A stretch of 64,000 nt of DNA from positions 1,178,001-1,242,000 of the forward strand of contig CP081940.1 in assembly GCA_019823025.1 (NCBI GenBank). The letters are read 5' to 3'. The DNA is from Methylophilales bacterium. Its GTDB lineage: Bacteria; Pseudomonadota; Gammaproteobacteria; Burkholderiales; Methylophilaceae. Below are positions 48,419 through 58,082 of the stretch, one piece after another (position 1 is the stretch's first letter; each line of letters starts with the position of its first letter). The translations under genes were made by a program, and so were the position numbers. Under the pieces are notes generated by a model. The model saw only the letters and a list, made by a program, of their open reading frames with translations, searched no databases and was not told where the DNA came from.

Positions 48419-48446
48419 GGAACTTTTAATAATATTATTAGTCATT
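48419..48446 (+). promoter_or_regulatory. Sigma-E type autoregulatory promoter of rpoE
   Basis: GGAACTT (48419-48425) matches the sigma-E -35 exactly. GTCATT (48441-48446), 15 nt later, resembles the GTCTAA/TCAAA -10 class. It lies about 35 nt before the rpoE ATG, in the gap shared with nadB. Confidence 0.65.
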
Positions 48447-48480
48447 TTATTGTCTCTTAAAAAAAAGAAAGAAGTTCATT

Positions 48481-49170
48481 ATGCAACCACTAAAAGTCGT
48501 TTCTGAAAATTCTACAGTGTACAATAACTCGAATAATAAACTAGATAATTCGAAGATGGAAATCAAACCTGTAAATCCCGATAGAGCATTAGACCAAAAA
48601 TTGGTTGAAAAGGCTCAAAAAGGTGACAAACAAGCTTTTAGTCTGTTGGTAGAGAAATACCAACTAAAATTATATCGCCTAATTTCAAGAATGGTTCGAG
48701 ACCAATCTGAGATAGAAGACATTGTCCAAGATTCATTCATCAAGGCCTACCGAGCAATCGGAAATTTTAGAGGTGACAGTGCCTTTTACACATGGCTTTA
48801 CAGAATTGGAATTAACACAGCGAAAAATCATTTAGTATCACTAGGTAAAAGACCTAAGGCGATGGACGCTAATGAAATTGAAGAAATGGAAAATTATGAG
48901 TCAATGTCTGAGTTAAGAGTTTCTGAAACTCCAGAGTCTACGATGATGTCAAACCAAATTGCTGACACAGTGAATGGTGCAATTCAAAATTTACCTGATG
49001 AATTAAGAGAAGCAATATCTTTGAGAGAAATCGACGGATTATGTTATGAAGAAATATCTGAACTTATGGACTGCCCAATTGGAACCGTTCGTTCAAGAAT
49101 ATTTAGAGCTCGTGAGACAATTGCAGAAAAACTTAAACCATTAATCGAAACAACCAACAAGCGTTGGTAA
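48481..49170 (+). CDS. rpoE: RNA polymerase sigma factor RpoE (AlgU/sigma-24)
   Basis: ECF sigma factor for envelope stress. Region 2 is KGDKQAFSLLVEKYQ to FYTWLYRIGINTAKNHL (about 55-125), and region 4 is LREAISLREIDGLCYEEIS to GTVRSRIFRARE (about 175-220). The N-terminus has about 30 extra Asn/Ser/Lys-rich residues relative to the usual 190-200 aa. A start at the ATG at 48556 would remove most of them, but it lacks a better ribosome site. rseA follows 17 nt downstream. Confidence 0.95.
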   Translation: MQPLKVVSENSTVYNNSNNKLDNSKMEIKPVNPDRALDQKLVEKAQKGDKQAFSLLVEKYQLKLYRLISRMVRDQSEIEDIVQDSFIKAYRAIGNFRGDSAFYTWLYRIGINTAKNHLVSLGKRPKAMDANEIEEMENYESMSELRVSETPESTMMSNQIADTVNGAIQNLPDELREAISLREIDGLCYEEISELMDCPIGTVRSRIFRARETIAEKLKPLIETTNKRW

Positions 49171-49187
49171 ACTAAGGAATTATAGAA

Positions 49188-49646
49188 ATGAACGAAAAAA
49201 TTTCATCACTGTTTGACAGTGAAATCAATAATAAAGAAGTAGACACGCTACTCTCTAAGAAAAGTAAAATGGCAGGAGTGAGATCTTCGATGTCTGATTA
49301 TCAATTAATCAGTGATGTTTTAAAGAAAAAAACAATCCTTCCAAAAAATAACTTAACTGACAAAATTATGACAGCTATCGATAAAGAACCTACTCAGATG
49401 GGTGGTCAAGTTAAGGCTAACTCATCAAGTACGGCAGTCATGTCCTTTGAAATCTTCCCTGTGTTAGCATCACTTGCTGTACTAGTTGTTATCGCTTCAA
49501 CAGCATTTAATATTGAAGTAAATAGTACTTCTACCAATCAATTCCTAGCAAAAGAAGACATACCACAAGAAATTATTAACGCTCATCATGCAGCAACAGC
49601 TAACAACATGAATTACTTTATTCAAGTTGGTGACTCTGCTAAGTAG
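49188..49646 (+). CDS. rseA: Anti-sigma-E factor RseA
   Basis: Inner-membrane anti-sigma factor that holds RpoE until cleaved under envelope stress. The cytoplasmic N-terminal domain (residues 1-75) has MNEKISSLFDSEIN and a DYQLISDVLKK segment, as in RseA/MucA. One TM helix lies at about residues 86-108 (FPVLASLAVLVVIASTAFNI). A short periplasmic tail follows. Length 152 aa is short for RseA. Its TAG is followed directly by the rseB ATG. Confidence 0.9.
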   Translation: MNEKISSLFDSEINNKEVDTLLSKKSKMAGVRSSMSDYQLISDVLKKKTILPKNNLTDKIMTAIDKEPTQMGGQVKANSSSTAVMSFEIFPVLASLAVLVVIASTAFNIEVNSTSTNQFLAKEDIPQEIINAHHAATANNMNYFIQVGDSAK

Positions 49647-50591
49647 ATGACATTTTTTAAAAAACTTCTTACTTTACTCTTCTTTGTTTTCCCTCTTCTG
49701 TCCTTCGCGATGGAAGACCCCTGGTTGATTCTTGAAAAATCAGCTAAAGCATCACAACAATTAAACTACGAGGGTGTATTTCATAGTCAATCATCTTCAG
49801 ATTCAAATTCTACTCATGTGATTCATGCAAATATTGATAATAAAGAATATTGCTTACTTAAAATGCTTGATGGCGCTCCAAATGAAGTTTTTTGTTCTGG
49901 TGATATGGTTTATGTAACTAGCCAAGATGGATTGTTAATTAAAAAGAGAAAAAATCAATTTCTTTTTCCCTCGGTATTACCATCAGATATTAAACACCTC
50001 AAAAAGAACTATCTGTTATCTTTTGGAGAAAAGAAAAGAGTTGCAGATAGAATGGCGCAACATATTGAGCTAAAAGCGAAAGATAATTTAAGATTTAATT
50101 ATCACATTTGGATTGATGATAAAAACCTATTGCCGTTGAAGCTTATTGTGACTAATAATAAAAATAAAACGATTGAGCAATCTACGTTCACAACCATTGC
50201 ATTCAGGAAAGTCATTGATAAAGATATTTTTGAAAAAAATATCAATCTATCAAAGATTTATGTAGCTAAGAATAAATTTGTCGAGAATTATGTATCGAAT
50301 AAATTTTGGAATTTAAAGGAGCTACCTTCAGGCTTCAAAGAAGTCGATTTAATTTCTAGAAGAGTCAACGGTTTAAATTTGCTTGACTATCAAATAATAT
50401 TTTCAGATGGATTAGCTTATGTTTCTTTGTTCATAAGACCTATAACAAGAGGGACAGAACCTAAAGAAGGTACAGTCGAAATTGGGCCTACTAATATCAG
50501 TGCAAGGTATCAAGATGGTTACCAAATTATGTCGGTCGGCGTGGTCCCCCCCGAAACAGTCAACACCTTTAGTGGAGCACTAGAATTCTAA
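49647..50591 (+). CDS. rseB: Sigma-E regulatory protein RseB/MucB
   Basis: Periplasmic sensor that binds RseA and shields it from cleavage. The signal peptide covers about residues 1-21 (hydrophobic LLTLLFFVFPLLSF). A lipid-sensing LolA-like domain begins DPWLILEKSAKASQQLNYEG, and the C-terminal domain binds RseA and ends VNTFSGALEF. Length 314 aa is typical. The rseA-rseB junction is stop-start abutting, so they are translationally coupled. Confidence 0.93.
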   Translation: MTFFKKLLTLLFFVFPLLSFAMEDPWLILEKSAKASQQLNYEGVFHSQSSSDSNSTHVIHANIDNKEYCLLKMLDGAPNEVFCSGDMVYVTSQDGLLIKKRKNQFLFPSVLPSDIKHLKKNYLLSFGEKKRVADRMAQHIELKAKDNLRFNYHIWIDDKNLLPLKLIVTNNKNKTIEQSTFTTIAFRKVIDKDIFEKNINLSKIYVAKNKFVENYVSNKFWNLKELPSGFKEVDLISRRVNGLNLLDYQIIFSDGLAYVSLFIRPITRGTEPKEGTVEIGPTNISARYQDGYQIMSVGVVPPETVNTFSGALEF

Positions 50592-50616
50592 GGGTGATTG
50601 CAAAAAAAAGGGCACC
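50592..50616 (+). terminator. Weak possible terminator after rseB
   Basis: GGGTG and CACCC can pair across an A-rich loop just after the rseB stop, followed by AATAATTTT. The stem is short and the loop long, so this is only a possible attenuator ahead of degP. Confidence 0.25.
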
Positions 50617-50651
50617 CAATAATTTTAATTAACTATTAAAAGGATTCTATT

Positions 50652-52052
50652 TTGAAAATAAATTTTTTTAGCAAACTGGTTACTACTTTTTTATTTTTTA
50701 TGAGTTTTTCATATGCTGTATCTCTGCCTGATTTTACGGTACTTGCAGAGCAACAAGGCAGCAAAGTAGTTAATATCAGCTCGATCAAGAATGCGGTAAA
50801 CAGAGGAAACCAGCAGCTATCTCCTCAAGAAGAACATATGCAAGAATTTTTCAATCGTTTTGGTATACCAATGCCACCAGGTATGGGTCCAAATGACCAA
50901 CAACAAAAACAAATGAGTGCTACGGGTTCAGGATTTATTTTAGAATCAGATGGATATATTATTACCAATGCCCACGTCGTAGGTGAGGCTGATTCTATTA
51001 TCGTCAAGTTAGCTGACAAAAGAGAGTTTCAAGCAAAATTATTAGGGATTGATAGAAGAACAGACGTTGCTTTACTTAAAATTGATGCAAAAGATTTACC
51101 GGCGGTCAAACTTGGTAACCCCAAAAATATAAAAGTTGGTGAATGGGTAGCAGCTATTGGGTCTCCATTTGGTTTAGAAAATACGATGACTGTTGGTGTC
51201 GTGAGTGCGAAAGGAAGAGCGCTACCGCAACAAGAAAACTACGTCCCTTTTATACAAACTGATGTTGCTATCAATCCTGGAAACTCTGGTGGCCCTTTAT
51301 TCAATACAAATGGTGAAGTTATTGGGATAAACTCACAAATTTATAGTCGTACCGGAGGCTACATGGGATTATCGTTCGCTATTCCCATCGATGTGGCAAT
51401 GGATGTCGCAGATCAATTGAAAAATAATGGTAAGGTAGTTCGTGGTTGGTTGGGGATTGCTATTCAAGAAGTCACAGATGAACTAACAGAGGCATTAGGC
51501 TTAAAAGATAAAAGTGGTGCACTTGTTGCAGCAGTTAATAAAGGGGCTCCTGCAGGAAAAGCAGGTATTGAAGCAGGTGATGTGATTCTTAAATTTAATA
51601 ATAAGGTGATTGAGACATCCTCTGATCTCCCAAAATATGTAAGGCTCACCAAACCTAACAATGTTGTGCCTGTTGAAATTTGGAGAAAAGGAAATATTAA
51701 AACGCTTAGAGTTAAGATTGGTGAAATGCCTGATGATAGAATGCAGGCCTCAAATAAAAAGACAATCAAAGAAAGCGCTAATAGAATAGGATTAGTGTTA
51801 AAAGAAGCCTCTGCTAAAGATAAAAAAATGCTTGATGGAAGGAATGGCCTGGTTGTAACGAAAGCTTCTGGCCCTGCTGTTTCATTACAGATAAGGGAAG
51901 GAGATATTATTTTGGCACTCAATAACACACCCGTAACTTCAGTGAGAGCATTTAATAGAGAAATAAATAAAACACCTAAAGGTAAAACGATAGCGTTACT
52001 TATTTATCGAAATGGAGATACATTGTTTGTTCCGGTAAAGGTCTTAAACTAA
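50652..52052 (+). CDS. degP: Periplasmic serine protease/chaperone DegP (MucD)
   Basis: HtrA-family protease that degrades misfolded periplasmic proteins. A signal peptide ends near SFSYA (residue 22). The catalytic triad is H108 (NAHVV), D138 (RRTDVALL) and S212 (NPGNSGGPLF). PDZ1 spans about 250-345 and PDZ2 about 370-460. The start is TTG at 50652, with AAGGA upstream. Length 466 aa is typical of MucD. It ends the rpoE-rseA-rseB-degP stress cluster before a strong terminator. Confidence 0.97.
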   Translation: MKINFFSKLVTTFLFFMSFSYAVSLPDFTVLAEQQGSKVVNISSIKNAVNRGNQQLSPQEEHMQEFFNRFGIPMPPGMGPNDQQQKQMSATGSGFILESDGYIITNAHVVGEADSIIVKLADKREFQAKLLGIDRRTDVALLKIDAKDLPAVKLGNPKNIKVGEWVAAIGSPFGLENTMTVGVVSAKGRALPQQENYVPFIQTDVAINPGNSGGPLFNTNGEVIGINSQIYSRTGGYMGLSFAIPIDVAMDVADQLKNNGKVVRGWLGIAIQEVTDELTEALGLKDKSGALVAAVNKGAPAGKAGIEAGDVILKFNNKVIETSSDLPKYVRLTKPNNVVPVEIWRKGNIKTLRVKIGEMPDDRMQASNKKTIKESANRIGLVLKEASAKDKKMLDGRNGLVVTKASGPAVSLQIREGDIILALNNTPVTSVRAFNREINKTPKGKTIALLIYRNGDTLFVPVKVLN

Positions 52053-52095
52053 ATAATAAATTTATTATTCGTTTTACAATCAGGTAAAATTACTT

Positions 52096-52128
52096 AAATT
52101 AAAGGCGCTATGCGCCTTTAATTTTTTT
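52096..52128 (+). terminator. Strong Rho-independent terminator after degP
   Basis: AAATTAAAGGCGC (52096-52108) and GCGCCTTTAATTT (52112-52124) form a perfect 13-bp stem with a 3-nt loop and further Ts to 52128. It separates the sigma-E cluster from lepA, which begins 18 nt later. Confidence 0.92.
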
Positions 52129-52146
52129 ATGCTTTAAGTAAAAATT

Positions 52147-53937
52147 ATGAAAAATATCAGAAACTTTTCAATCATTGCTCACATTGACCATGGCAAATCT
52201 ACATTAGCAGATAGGATTATCCAATATTGTGGCGGTCTTGCAGATAGAGAAATGGAAGCTCAAGTCCTTGATTCAATGGATTTAGAAAGAGAGCGCGGGA
52301 TTACTATAAAAGCACAGACAGTGACCCTTTCATATAAAGCCAAGGATGGTGAACTCTACGTTTTTAATTTAATTGATACACCGGGTCATGTTGATTTTAC
52401 CTATGAGGTCAGTCGCTCGCTATCAGCATGTGAAGGGGGTGTATTAGTTGTTGATGCTTCTCAAGGCGTTGAGGCACAAACCGTGGCAAATTGTTATACG
52501 GCGCTTGATCAAAATGTGGAGGTTTTTCCTGTTCTAAATAAGATTGATTTGGCTTCAGCTGAGCCTGATCGAGTAAAAAAAGAAATTGAAGATGTTATTG
52601 GCATAGAGGCAGATGACGCTATTTTATGCTCAGCAAAAACCGGCCAAGGTATTGAGGATGTTTTAGAGACTGTCGTTCATAAAGTTCCTGCCCCTATTGG
52701 GGATATCAAAAAACCTTTGAAAGCGTTGATCATTGATGCATGGTTTGATAATTATGTTGGTGTCGTGATGCTAGTTCGTATTATTGATGGAGAAATAAAA
52801 GCTAAAGATAAAATTCACTTGATGGCCACTAAGGATGAATATGCATGTGAAAGTGTGGGCATTTTTACTCCTAAATCTATCGTGCAGGATTCACTGAGCG
52901 CAGGTGAAGTCGGGTTTGTAATTGCTGGAATAAAAGATTTAGAGAGCACAAAAGTTGGTGATACCATCACTTTGTCAAAAAATAAAGCCGATGAGGCATT
53001 ACCTGGTTTTAAAGAAATTCAACCTCAAGTTTTTGCTGGTTTATATCCCATTGAATCAAATCAATTTGATGCTTTGAGAACCGCACTAGAGAAATTAAAA
53101 CTGAATGATGCTTCTTTAAATTTTGAGCCTGAAAATTCAACGGCACTTGGTTTTGGCTTTAGATGCGGCTTTCTCGGTTTACTGCATATGGATATAATTC
53201 AAGAGAGATTAGAGCGTGAATATGAAATGGAGCTAATTACCACAGCACCAACAGTGGTATATGAGTTGTTGTTAAAAAATGATGAAGTTATTTCAGTTGA
53301 AAATCCATCCAGACTGCCTGATTTATCAACAATTGAAGAGATTAGGGAACCCATTATTAACCTTAACATTTTGTTGCCTCATGATTACGTAGGACCGGTC
53401 ATGAAGTTAGTTAATGAAAAAAGAGGGATTCAAAAAAACATGCAGTATATGGGGCGACAGGTCATGATTACATATGAAATTCCCTTAAATGAAGTGGTGC
53501 TTGATTTTTTTGACAGATTAAAGTCAGTTTCAAGAGGTTATGCATCGATGGACTATGAGTTTATGGAATTTCGGGCAGCTGACCTGATAAAATTAGATAT
53601 TATGGTTAATGGCGATAGGGTTGATGCCTTGTCATTAATTGTACATCGATCAAACAGCATTTCTAAAGGTCGCGAGTTGGCGAGTAAAATGAGAAGCTTG
53701 ATACCAAGGCAAATGTTTGATGTAGCTATTCAATCTGCAATTGGAGCGAACATAATAGCAAGAGAGACAATTAAAGCCTTAAGAAAAAATGTGATTGCAA
53801 AATGTTATGGTGGTGATGTTTCTAGAAAAAGAAAACTCTTAGAGAAGCAAAAAGCAGGTAAGAAAAGAATGAAGCAGGTGGGTAATGTTGAGATACCACA
53901 GGAAGCTTTTTTAGCAATTTTACAGGTAGATGATTAA
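52147..53937 (+). CDS. lepA: Elongation factor 4 (LepA)
   Basis: Ribosome-bound GTPase that acts in initiation and back-translocation. The G1 loop AHIDHGKST is at residues 11-19, DTPGH in G3 and NKID in G4. The EF4-specific C-terminal domain lies at about 490-596, with [18 protein letters not shown]. Length 596 aa is normal. Its TAA abuts the lepB ATG. No ordinary ribosome site is obvious ahead of its start. Confidence 0.97.
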   Translation: MKNIRNFSIIAHIDHGKSTLADRIIQYCGGLADREMEAQVLDSMDLERERGITIKAQTVTLSYKAKDGELYVFNLIDTPGHVDFTYEVSRSLSACEGGVLVVDASQGVEAQTVANCYTALDQNVEVFPVLNKIDLASAEPDRVKKEIEDVIGIEADDAILCSAKTGQGIEDVLETVVHKVPAPIGDIKKPLKALIIDAWFDNYVGVVMLVRIIDGEIKAKDKIHLMATKDEYACESVGIFTPKSIVQDSLSAGEVGFVIAGIKDLESTKVGDTITLSKNKADEALPGFKEIQPQVFAGLYPIESNQFDALRTALEKLKLNDASLNFEPENSTALGFGFRCGFLGLLHMDIIQERLEREYEMELITTAPTVVYELLLKNDEVISVENPSRLPDLSTIEEIREPIINLNILLPHDYVGPVMKLVNEKRGIQKNMQYMGRQVMITYEIPLNEVVLDFFDRLKSVSRGYASMDYEFMEFRAADLIKLDIMVNGDRVDALSLIVHRSNSISKGRELASKMRSLIPRQMFDVAIQSAIGANIIARETIKALRKNVIAKCYGGDVSRKRKLLEKQKAGKKRMKQVGNVEIPQEAFLAILQVDD

Positions 53938-54681
53938 ATGATTTTTGCACTTATATTAATGACAGTCACAGGCTTTACAGGTCTTATTTATCTTCTAGAT
54001 GTCCTCTATTTTGCAAAAAAAAGAATAAAGGGACAGAAAGAATCAATCATCATTGAGTATTCCAAAAGCTTTTTCCCTGTGCTCTTGGCTGTATTTGTAA
54101 TTCGATCTTTTATTGTAGAGCCCTTTAAAATTCCTTCAGGGTCAATGATGCCGACATTGGTTGCTGGTGATTTTATTGCGGTCAATAAGTTTAGTTATGG
54201 CGTTCGTTTTCCCGTTATTAATACTGTGCTGATTCCTAATGATATGCCTGAGAGAGGAGATGTGGTGGTATTTCATTACCCACGAGATACTTCCATTGAT
54301 TATATTAAGCGGGTAGTTGGGCTTCCCGGAGATAATATTAAATATGAAAATAAGCAGTTATTTATCAACGATAAACTCGTTCCTCATATTTTTGAGAAAA
54401 ATTATGAGTATATGATGAATGATAATTATAGGGTTCCAGCTAAAGAATTTTCGGAGACATTAGGTGAAGTGAAACATTCGATTCTTATTCATAATGTTGA
54501 GGGAGAGTCAGGAAGTTTTGTTGTCCCTGAAGGTAATTATTTTGTGATGGGTGATAATCGAGATAACTCCTCTGATAGCCGAGTTTGGGGATTTGTTTCT
54601 GAAGATTTATTGGTAGGAAAAGCCTTTATTATTTGGTTGAATTTATCAGAACCATCAAGGATTGGGGATACGATTAAGTAA
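53938..54681 (+). CDS. lepB: Signal peptidase I
   Basis: Inner-membrane protease that removes Sec/Tat signal peptides. Two N-terminal hydrophobic segments (about 1-22 and 43-60) anchor it. The catalytic Ser is S69 in IPSGSMMPT and the Lys K124 in YIKRVVGLPGD. The box E motif MGDNRDNSSDSR is near the end. Length 247 aa is usual for betaproteobacteria. It abuts lepA and rnc with no spacing. Confidence 0.97.
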   Translation: MIFALILMTVTGFTGLIYLLDVLYFAKKRIKGQKESIIIEYSKSFFPVLLAVFVIRSFIVEPFKIPSGSMMPTLVAGDFIAVNKFSYGVRFPVINTVLIPNDMPERGDVVVFHYPRDTSIDYIKRVVGLPGDNIKYENKQLFINDKLVPHIFEKNYEYMMNDNYRVPAKEFSETLGEVKHSILIHNVEGESGSFVVPEGNYFVMGDNRDNSSDSRVWGFVSEDLLVGKAFIIWLNLSEPSRIGDTIK

Positions 54682-55377
54682 ATGGAAACAAAAGAACTTA
54701 AAATTCTTGAAAAATCTATTAAATATAAATTTAAAGATGACAATCTCTTAACGCTTGCGATGACGCATAGAAGCCATTCGGGGAAGAATAATGAGCGATT
54801 AGAGTTTTTGGGAGACAGTATTCTAAATTTTGTTGTGGCAGATCTTTTATTTAAAAAATTTAATGATTTGGATGAGGGTGATTTGAGCCGCTTAAGATCG
54901 CAGTTAGTAAAAGAGGAACCACTTTCTAAATTAGGAAACGAATTGAAGATTGGAGATTTTTTAAATTTAGGGGTTGGAGAGCTTAAAAGCTCAGGTTGGA
55001 GAAGGCCATCTATCCTAGCTGATGCCTTTGAAGCATTAATTGGCGCGATATTTATTGATGGTGGAATGAAATCTGCCTATAAATTCATTGAAGATTCATA
55101 TGTCGAGCTAATTGAAAAAATTAACCCAAAAGAAATTTATAAGGACCCTAAGACGATACTCCAAGAGTTTTTACAAGCACAAAAAGTCCCTTTACCAAAC
55201 TATGAAGTCATTAATGTAGAAGGCGAAGCCCATAATCAATTATTTACTGTCACATGTGTAGTTTCTAAATTTGATGTCAAGGTAGAGGGTGGGGGAAGAA
55301 GTAGAAAAATTGCAGAGCAAGAGGCAGCAAAAGAGGCAATGGCTACCATAGAGAAGAGCCTTTATGGCATTGTCTAA
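54682..55377 (+). CDS. rnc: Ribonuclease III
   Basis: Cuts double-stranded RNA, including the rRNA precursor stems. The catalytic motif ERLEFLGDS is at residues 38-46, with E38 and D45 matching E. coli. DAFEALIGAIFID supplies the other acidic residues. A dsRNA-binding domain spans about 155-228. Length 231 aa is normal. Its substrate, the long stem around 16S rRNA, is visible in this same window at 61016/62798. It overlaps era by 14 nt. Confidence 0.97.
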   Translation: METKELKILEKSIKYKFKDDNLLTLAMTHRSHSGKNNERLEFLGDSILNFVVADLLFKKFNDLDEGDLSRLRSQLVKEEPLSKLGNELKIGDFLNLGVGELKSSGWRRPSILADAFEALIGAIFIDGGMKSAYKFIEDSYVELIEKINPKEIYKDPKTILQEFLQAQKVPLPNYEVINVEGEAHNQLFTVTCVVSKFDVKVEGGGRSRKIAEQEAAKEAMATIEKSLYGIV

Positions 55378-56257
55378 AAAAAACACTCGCTGCGGTACTA
55401 TTGCTATTGTTGGTCAACCTAATGTCGGTAAATCAACGCTTCTAAATTATTTTGTAGGTTCGAAATTAAGCATTACCTCCAGAAAGGCACAAACCACTCG
55501 TTATCAGCTGGTAGGCATCTTTACAGACAAAGATACTCAATATATTTTTGTTGACACACCCGGTTATCAATTAAAGCATCTAAATCAAATGAATAAGAGC
55601 TTGAATAAATCAGTGAATCAAGCACTTAAAGACGTGGATTTAATTTTATTTTTGTCTGAGCCTAATGAGCTTGACGTAACTGATAAAAAAATATTGCAAA
55701 TGATCCCCAATTCAACACCAATTTTATTAATTATTAATAAAATAGATTTAATTAAAGACAAATCTAAAATATTAGCCTTAATGAGTCAGGCAGATAAGTT
55801 AGATAAATTTGAAGAAATTGTTCCGACAAGCGTTAAGAAAAAAAATAATTTATTAGAGTTATTAGAGAGTGTTAAAAAATACCTTCCTCAGCAACCTTTT
55901 ATCTATGATCAAGATGAGTTAACAGATAAAGGCGAGCGATTTTTGGCAGGAGAGATTGTTCGGGAAAAATTATTTCGCCTAACGGGTCAAGAGGTCCCAT
56001 ATTCAGTTGCTGTCGAGATAGAAAAATTTGAGCAAGAGGGAAATTTAAGAAGAATTTTTGCTGTCATTATCGTTGACCATGAGTCTTTAAAGCCAATGAT
56101 TATTGGTAATAAAGGTGAGCGATTAAAAGAAATTTCTAAAAGTGCGCGCTTAGATATGGAGAAGCTTTTTGGTGGAAAGGTTTGGTTAGAAACTTGGGTT
56201 AAGGTTAAAACGGGTTGGGCAGATGATGTAAGAGCCCTGAAATCACTAGGGCTCTAA
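55364..56257 (+). CDS. era: GTPase Era
   Basis: Essential GTPase that binds the 3' end of 16S rRNA in 30S maturation. G1 GQPNVGKS is at residues 17-24, DTPGY in G3 near 64 and NKID in G4 near 126. The KH domain covers about 200-297, with IIGNKGERLKEI. Length 297 aa is normal. It overlaps rnc and precedes recO, the standard rnc-era-recO operon. Confidence 0.97.
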   Translation: MALSKKNTRCGTIAIVGQPNVGKSTLLNYFVGSKLSITSRKAQTTRYQLVGIFTDKDTQYIFVDTPGYQLKHLNQMNKSLNKSVNQALKDVDLILFLSEPNELDVTDKKILQMIPNSTPILLIINKIDLIKDKSKILALMSQADKLDKFEEIVPTSVKKKNNLLELLESVKKYLPQQPFIYDQDELTDKGERFLAGEIVREKLFRLTGQEVPYSVAVEIEKFEQEGNLRRIFAVIIVDHESLKPMIIGNKGERLKEISKSARLDMEKLFGGKVWLETWVKVKTGWADDVRALKSLGL

Positions 56258-56261
56258 TGGA

Positions 56262-56972
56262 ATGGCTAAAGTAACCTCCCTGAAAGAAAATCAACAGGTC
56301 TATGTTTTACATACATACCCATTTAAAGAAACCAGTCTCATCGTTGAAATTTTTTCTAAAGAATTTGGAAGGGTCTCGCTAGTTGCAAAAGGAGCAAGGC
56401 GACCAAAGTCAGCATTAAGAGGGATGTTGCAGGCATTTCAAGCCTTGGAAGCTTCTTGGTCTGGTATTGGAGAATTAAAAACGCTGCATGGAATCGACTG
56501 GTGCGATCAATATCTTCCTATGGAAGGGAATTCTTTAATATGTGGTTTTTATTTAAACGAATTATTGCTTAGGTTGTTACCTAAGGAAGACAATTATGAG
56601 TCTTTGTTTAATTTTTATCACACCACCATGGAAAATCTGTCTCAAGGCTTAAACATAGGGGTTACTTTGAGAAGGTTTGAATTAAAACTACTCTTAGAAT
56701 TAGGCTATGAAGTGGTCTTAAAAGCGGATGCAAACTCTAATGAAATTAAAGCAGATAAAACGTATTATTATGAAGCTGAACAAGGTGCGCTAGAAAAATT
56801 TAGAACAGAAAAAAGTATTAAAGTCATCGGGCAAACATTAATTGATATGGGAAATGACAATTTTGACTCTGCAACTACTGAGCTACAAAGTAAAAATTTA
56901 ATGCGTTTTTTAATCAATTATTATTTGGGAGATAAACCATTAAACTCCAAACAACTATTTTTAAATATTTAG
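56262..56972 (+). CDS. recO: DNA repair protein RecO
   Basis: Loads RecA onto SSB-coated DNA in the RecFOR pathway. An OB-fold N-terminus opens VYVLHTYPFKETSLIVEIFS, followed by LVAKGARRPKSALRGMLQ. A helical C-terminal part contains FELKLLLELGYEV and ends SKNLMRFLINYYLG. Length 236 aa is typical. It lies 4 nt after era and 10 nt before pdxJ. Confidence 0.95.
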   Translation: MAKVTSLKENQQVYVLHTYPFKETSLIVEIFSKEFGRVSLVAKGARRPKSALRGMLQAFQALEASWSGIGELKTLHGIDWCDQYLPMEGNSLICGFYLNELLLRLLPKEDNYESLFNFYHTTMENLSQGLNIGVTLRRFELKLLLELGYEVVLKADANSNEIKADKTYYYEAEQGALEKFRTEKSIKVIGQTLIDMGNDNFDSATTELQSKNLMRFLINYYLGDKPLNSKQLFLNI

Positions 56973-56982
56973 GAAAACTGAG

Positions 56983-57705
56983 ATGGATCTAGGCGTTAAT
57001 ATTGATCATATAGCAACGATAAGACAAGCGAGAGGAACAAATTACCCATCAGTCCTCGATGCGGCCACCTTAGCCGAACAGGCGGGTGCAGATAGTATTA
57101 CGTTGCATCTAAGAGAGGACCGGCGTCATATGCAGGACAAAGATCTCTATGAATTAAAACCCTTATTAAAAACTAAAATGAATTTAGAATTAGCACCCGT
57201 CCCAGAAATGCTAAAAATTGCGTTGGATGTTCACCCAGAGGATGTATGTTTGGTGCCTGAGAGAAGAGAGGAGAGGACTACTGAGGGAGGCTTGGATTTG
57301 ATAAAAAAATTCCATGACATTAAAGAAATAAGCGATGACTTAACAAAAGCGGGTGTTCGGGTTTCTCTTTTCATTGCGCCTGAGATCGATCAAATTGATA
57401 AAGCGATTGAGATGAAAGTCCCAATCATTGAGTTACACACAGGTAATTACGCAGACTTTAAAGGTGAATTAAAAAATAAAGAGCTAAAAAAAATACAACA
57501 AGCAGTAGAATACGCAAAAAAATCTGGGCTTTTAGTTAATGCAGGTCATGGCCTTCATTATGAGAATGTACAAAATATTGCAAAAATTGATGGTATCCAT
57601 GAATTAAATATTGGACATGCCATAGTAGCTAGGGCGTTATTTATTGGTTGGGAGAATGCTGTTGTTGAAATGAAAAAAATTATTAAAGAGAATGCACAGT
57701 CATGA
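56983..57705 (+). CDS. pdxJ: Pyridoxine 5'-phosphate synthase
   Basis: Condenses 1-deoxyxylulose 5-phosphate with 3-amino-2-oxopropyl phosphate to make pyridoxine 5'-phosphate. The TIM-barrel opens LGVNIDHIATIRQARGTNYP. ITLHLREDRRHMQD and the late GHGLHYENV / ELNIGHAIVARALF motifs are family-specific. Length 240 aa is normal. It overlaps acpS by 4 nt. Its product is the PLP used by both cysteine desulfurases in the window. Confidence 0.97.
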   Translation: MDLGVNIDHIATIRQARGTNYPSVLDAATLAEQAGADSITLHLREDRRHMQDKDLYELKPLLKTKMNLELAPVPEMLKIALDVHPEDVCLVPERREERTTEGGLDLIKKFHDIKEISDDLTKAGVRVSLFIAPEIDQIDKAIEMKVPIIELHTGNYADFKGELKNKELKKIQQAVEYAKKSGLLVNAGHGLHYENVQNIAKIDGIHELNIGHAIVARALFIGWENAVVEMKKIIKENAQS

Positions 57706-58082
57706 TTTATGGGGTTGGTACCGATGTCGTAGAGGTTTCAAGGATAGCAAAAGCTTTAGAAAGATTTGGAGATGATTTTGCCAAAAAAATATTAAGCCCT
57801 GAAGAGTTTTTAGTTTTTCAAAAAAATAATTTAAAAGAAAATTTTTTAGCTAAAAGGTTTGCTGCCAAAGAAGCCTTTGCAAAAGCATTAGGCACAGGTT
57901 TTAGAGGGGATGTTAATGTTAAATCCATTATTGTAATTAACAATGAACTTGGGCGTCCAGACATTAAGCTAAATGAAAATGTGGCACGCTTGCTCAAAGA
58001 GAAGAAAATCAAATCTTGTCATTTATCAATATCAGATGAAAAAAATATAGCAGTAGCATTTGTTGTTCTTGAGAGCGAATGA
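57702..58082 (+). CDS. acpS: Holo-[acyl-carrier-protein] synthase
   Basis: Transfers 4'-phosphopantetheine from CoA to acyl carrier protein. The metal ligands are D8 in GVGTDVVEVSRI and E57 in FAAKEAFAKALG. Length 126 aa is normal. The start overlaps the pdxJ stop and its stop overlaps the tcdA start, each by 4 nt. The era-recO-pdxJ-acpS run is conserved in proteobacteria. Confidence 0.97.
   Translation: MIYGVGTDVVEVSRIAKALERFGDDFAKKILSPEEFLVFQKNNLKENFLAKRFAAKEAFAKALGTGFRGDVNVKSIIVINNELGRPDIKLNENVARLLKEKKIKSCHLSISDEKNIAVAFVVLESE

Noticed and set aside
51464..51928. 154-codon minus-strand ORF inside degP
   Set aside because: Antisense to the PDZ region; no independent support.
52052..52069. 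18-bp AT palindrome after degP
   Set aside because: Perfect but all A/T in an AT-rich spacer; the real terminator is the GC-containing hairpin at 52096-52128.
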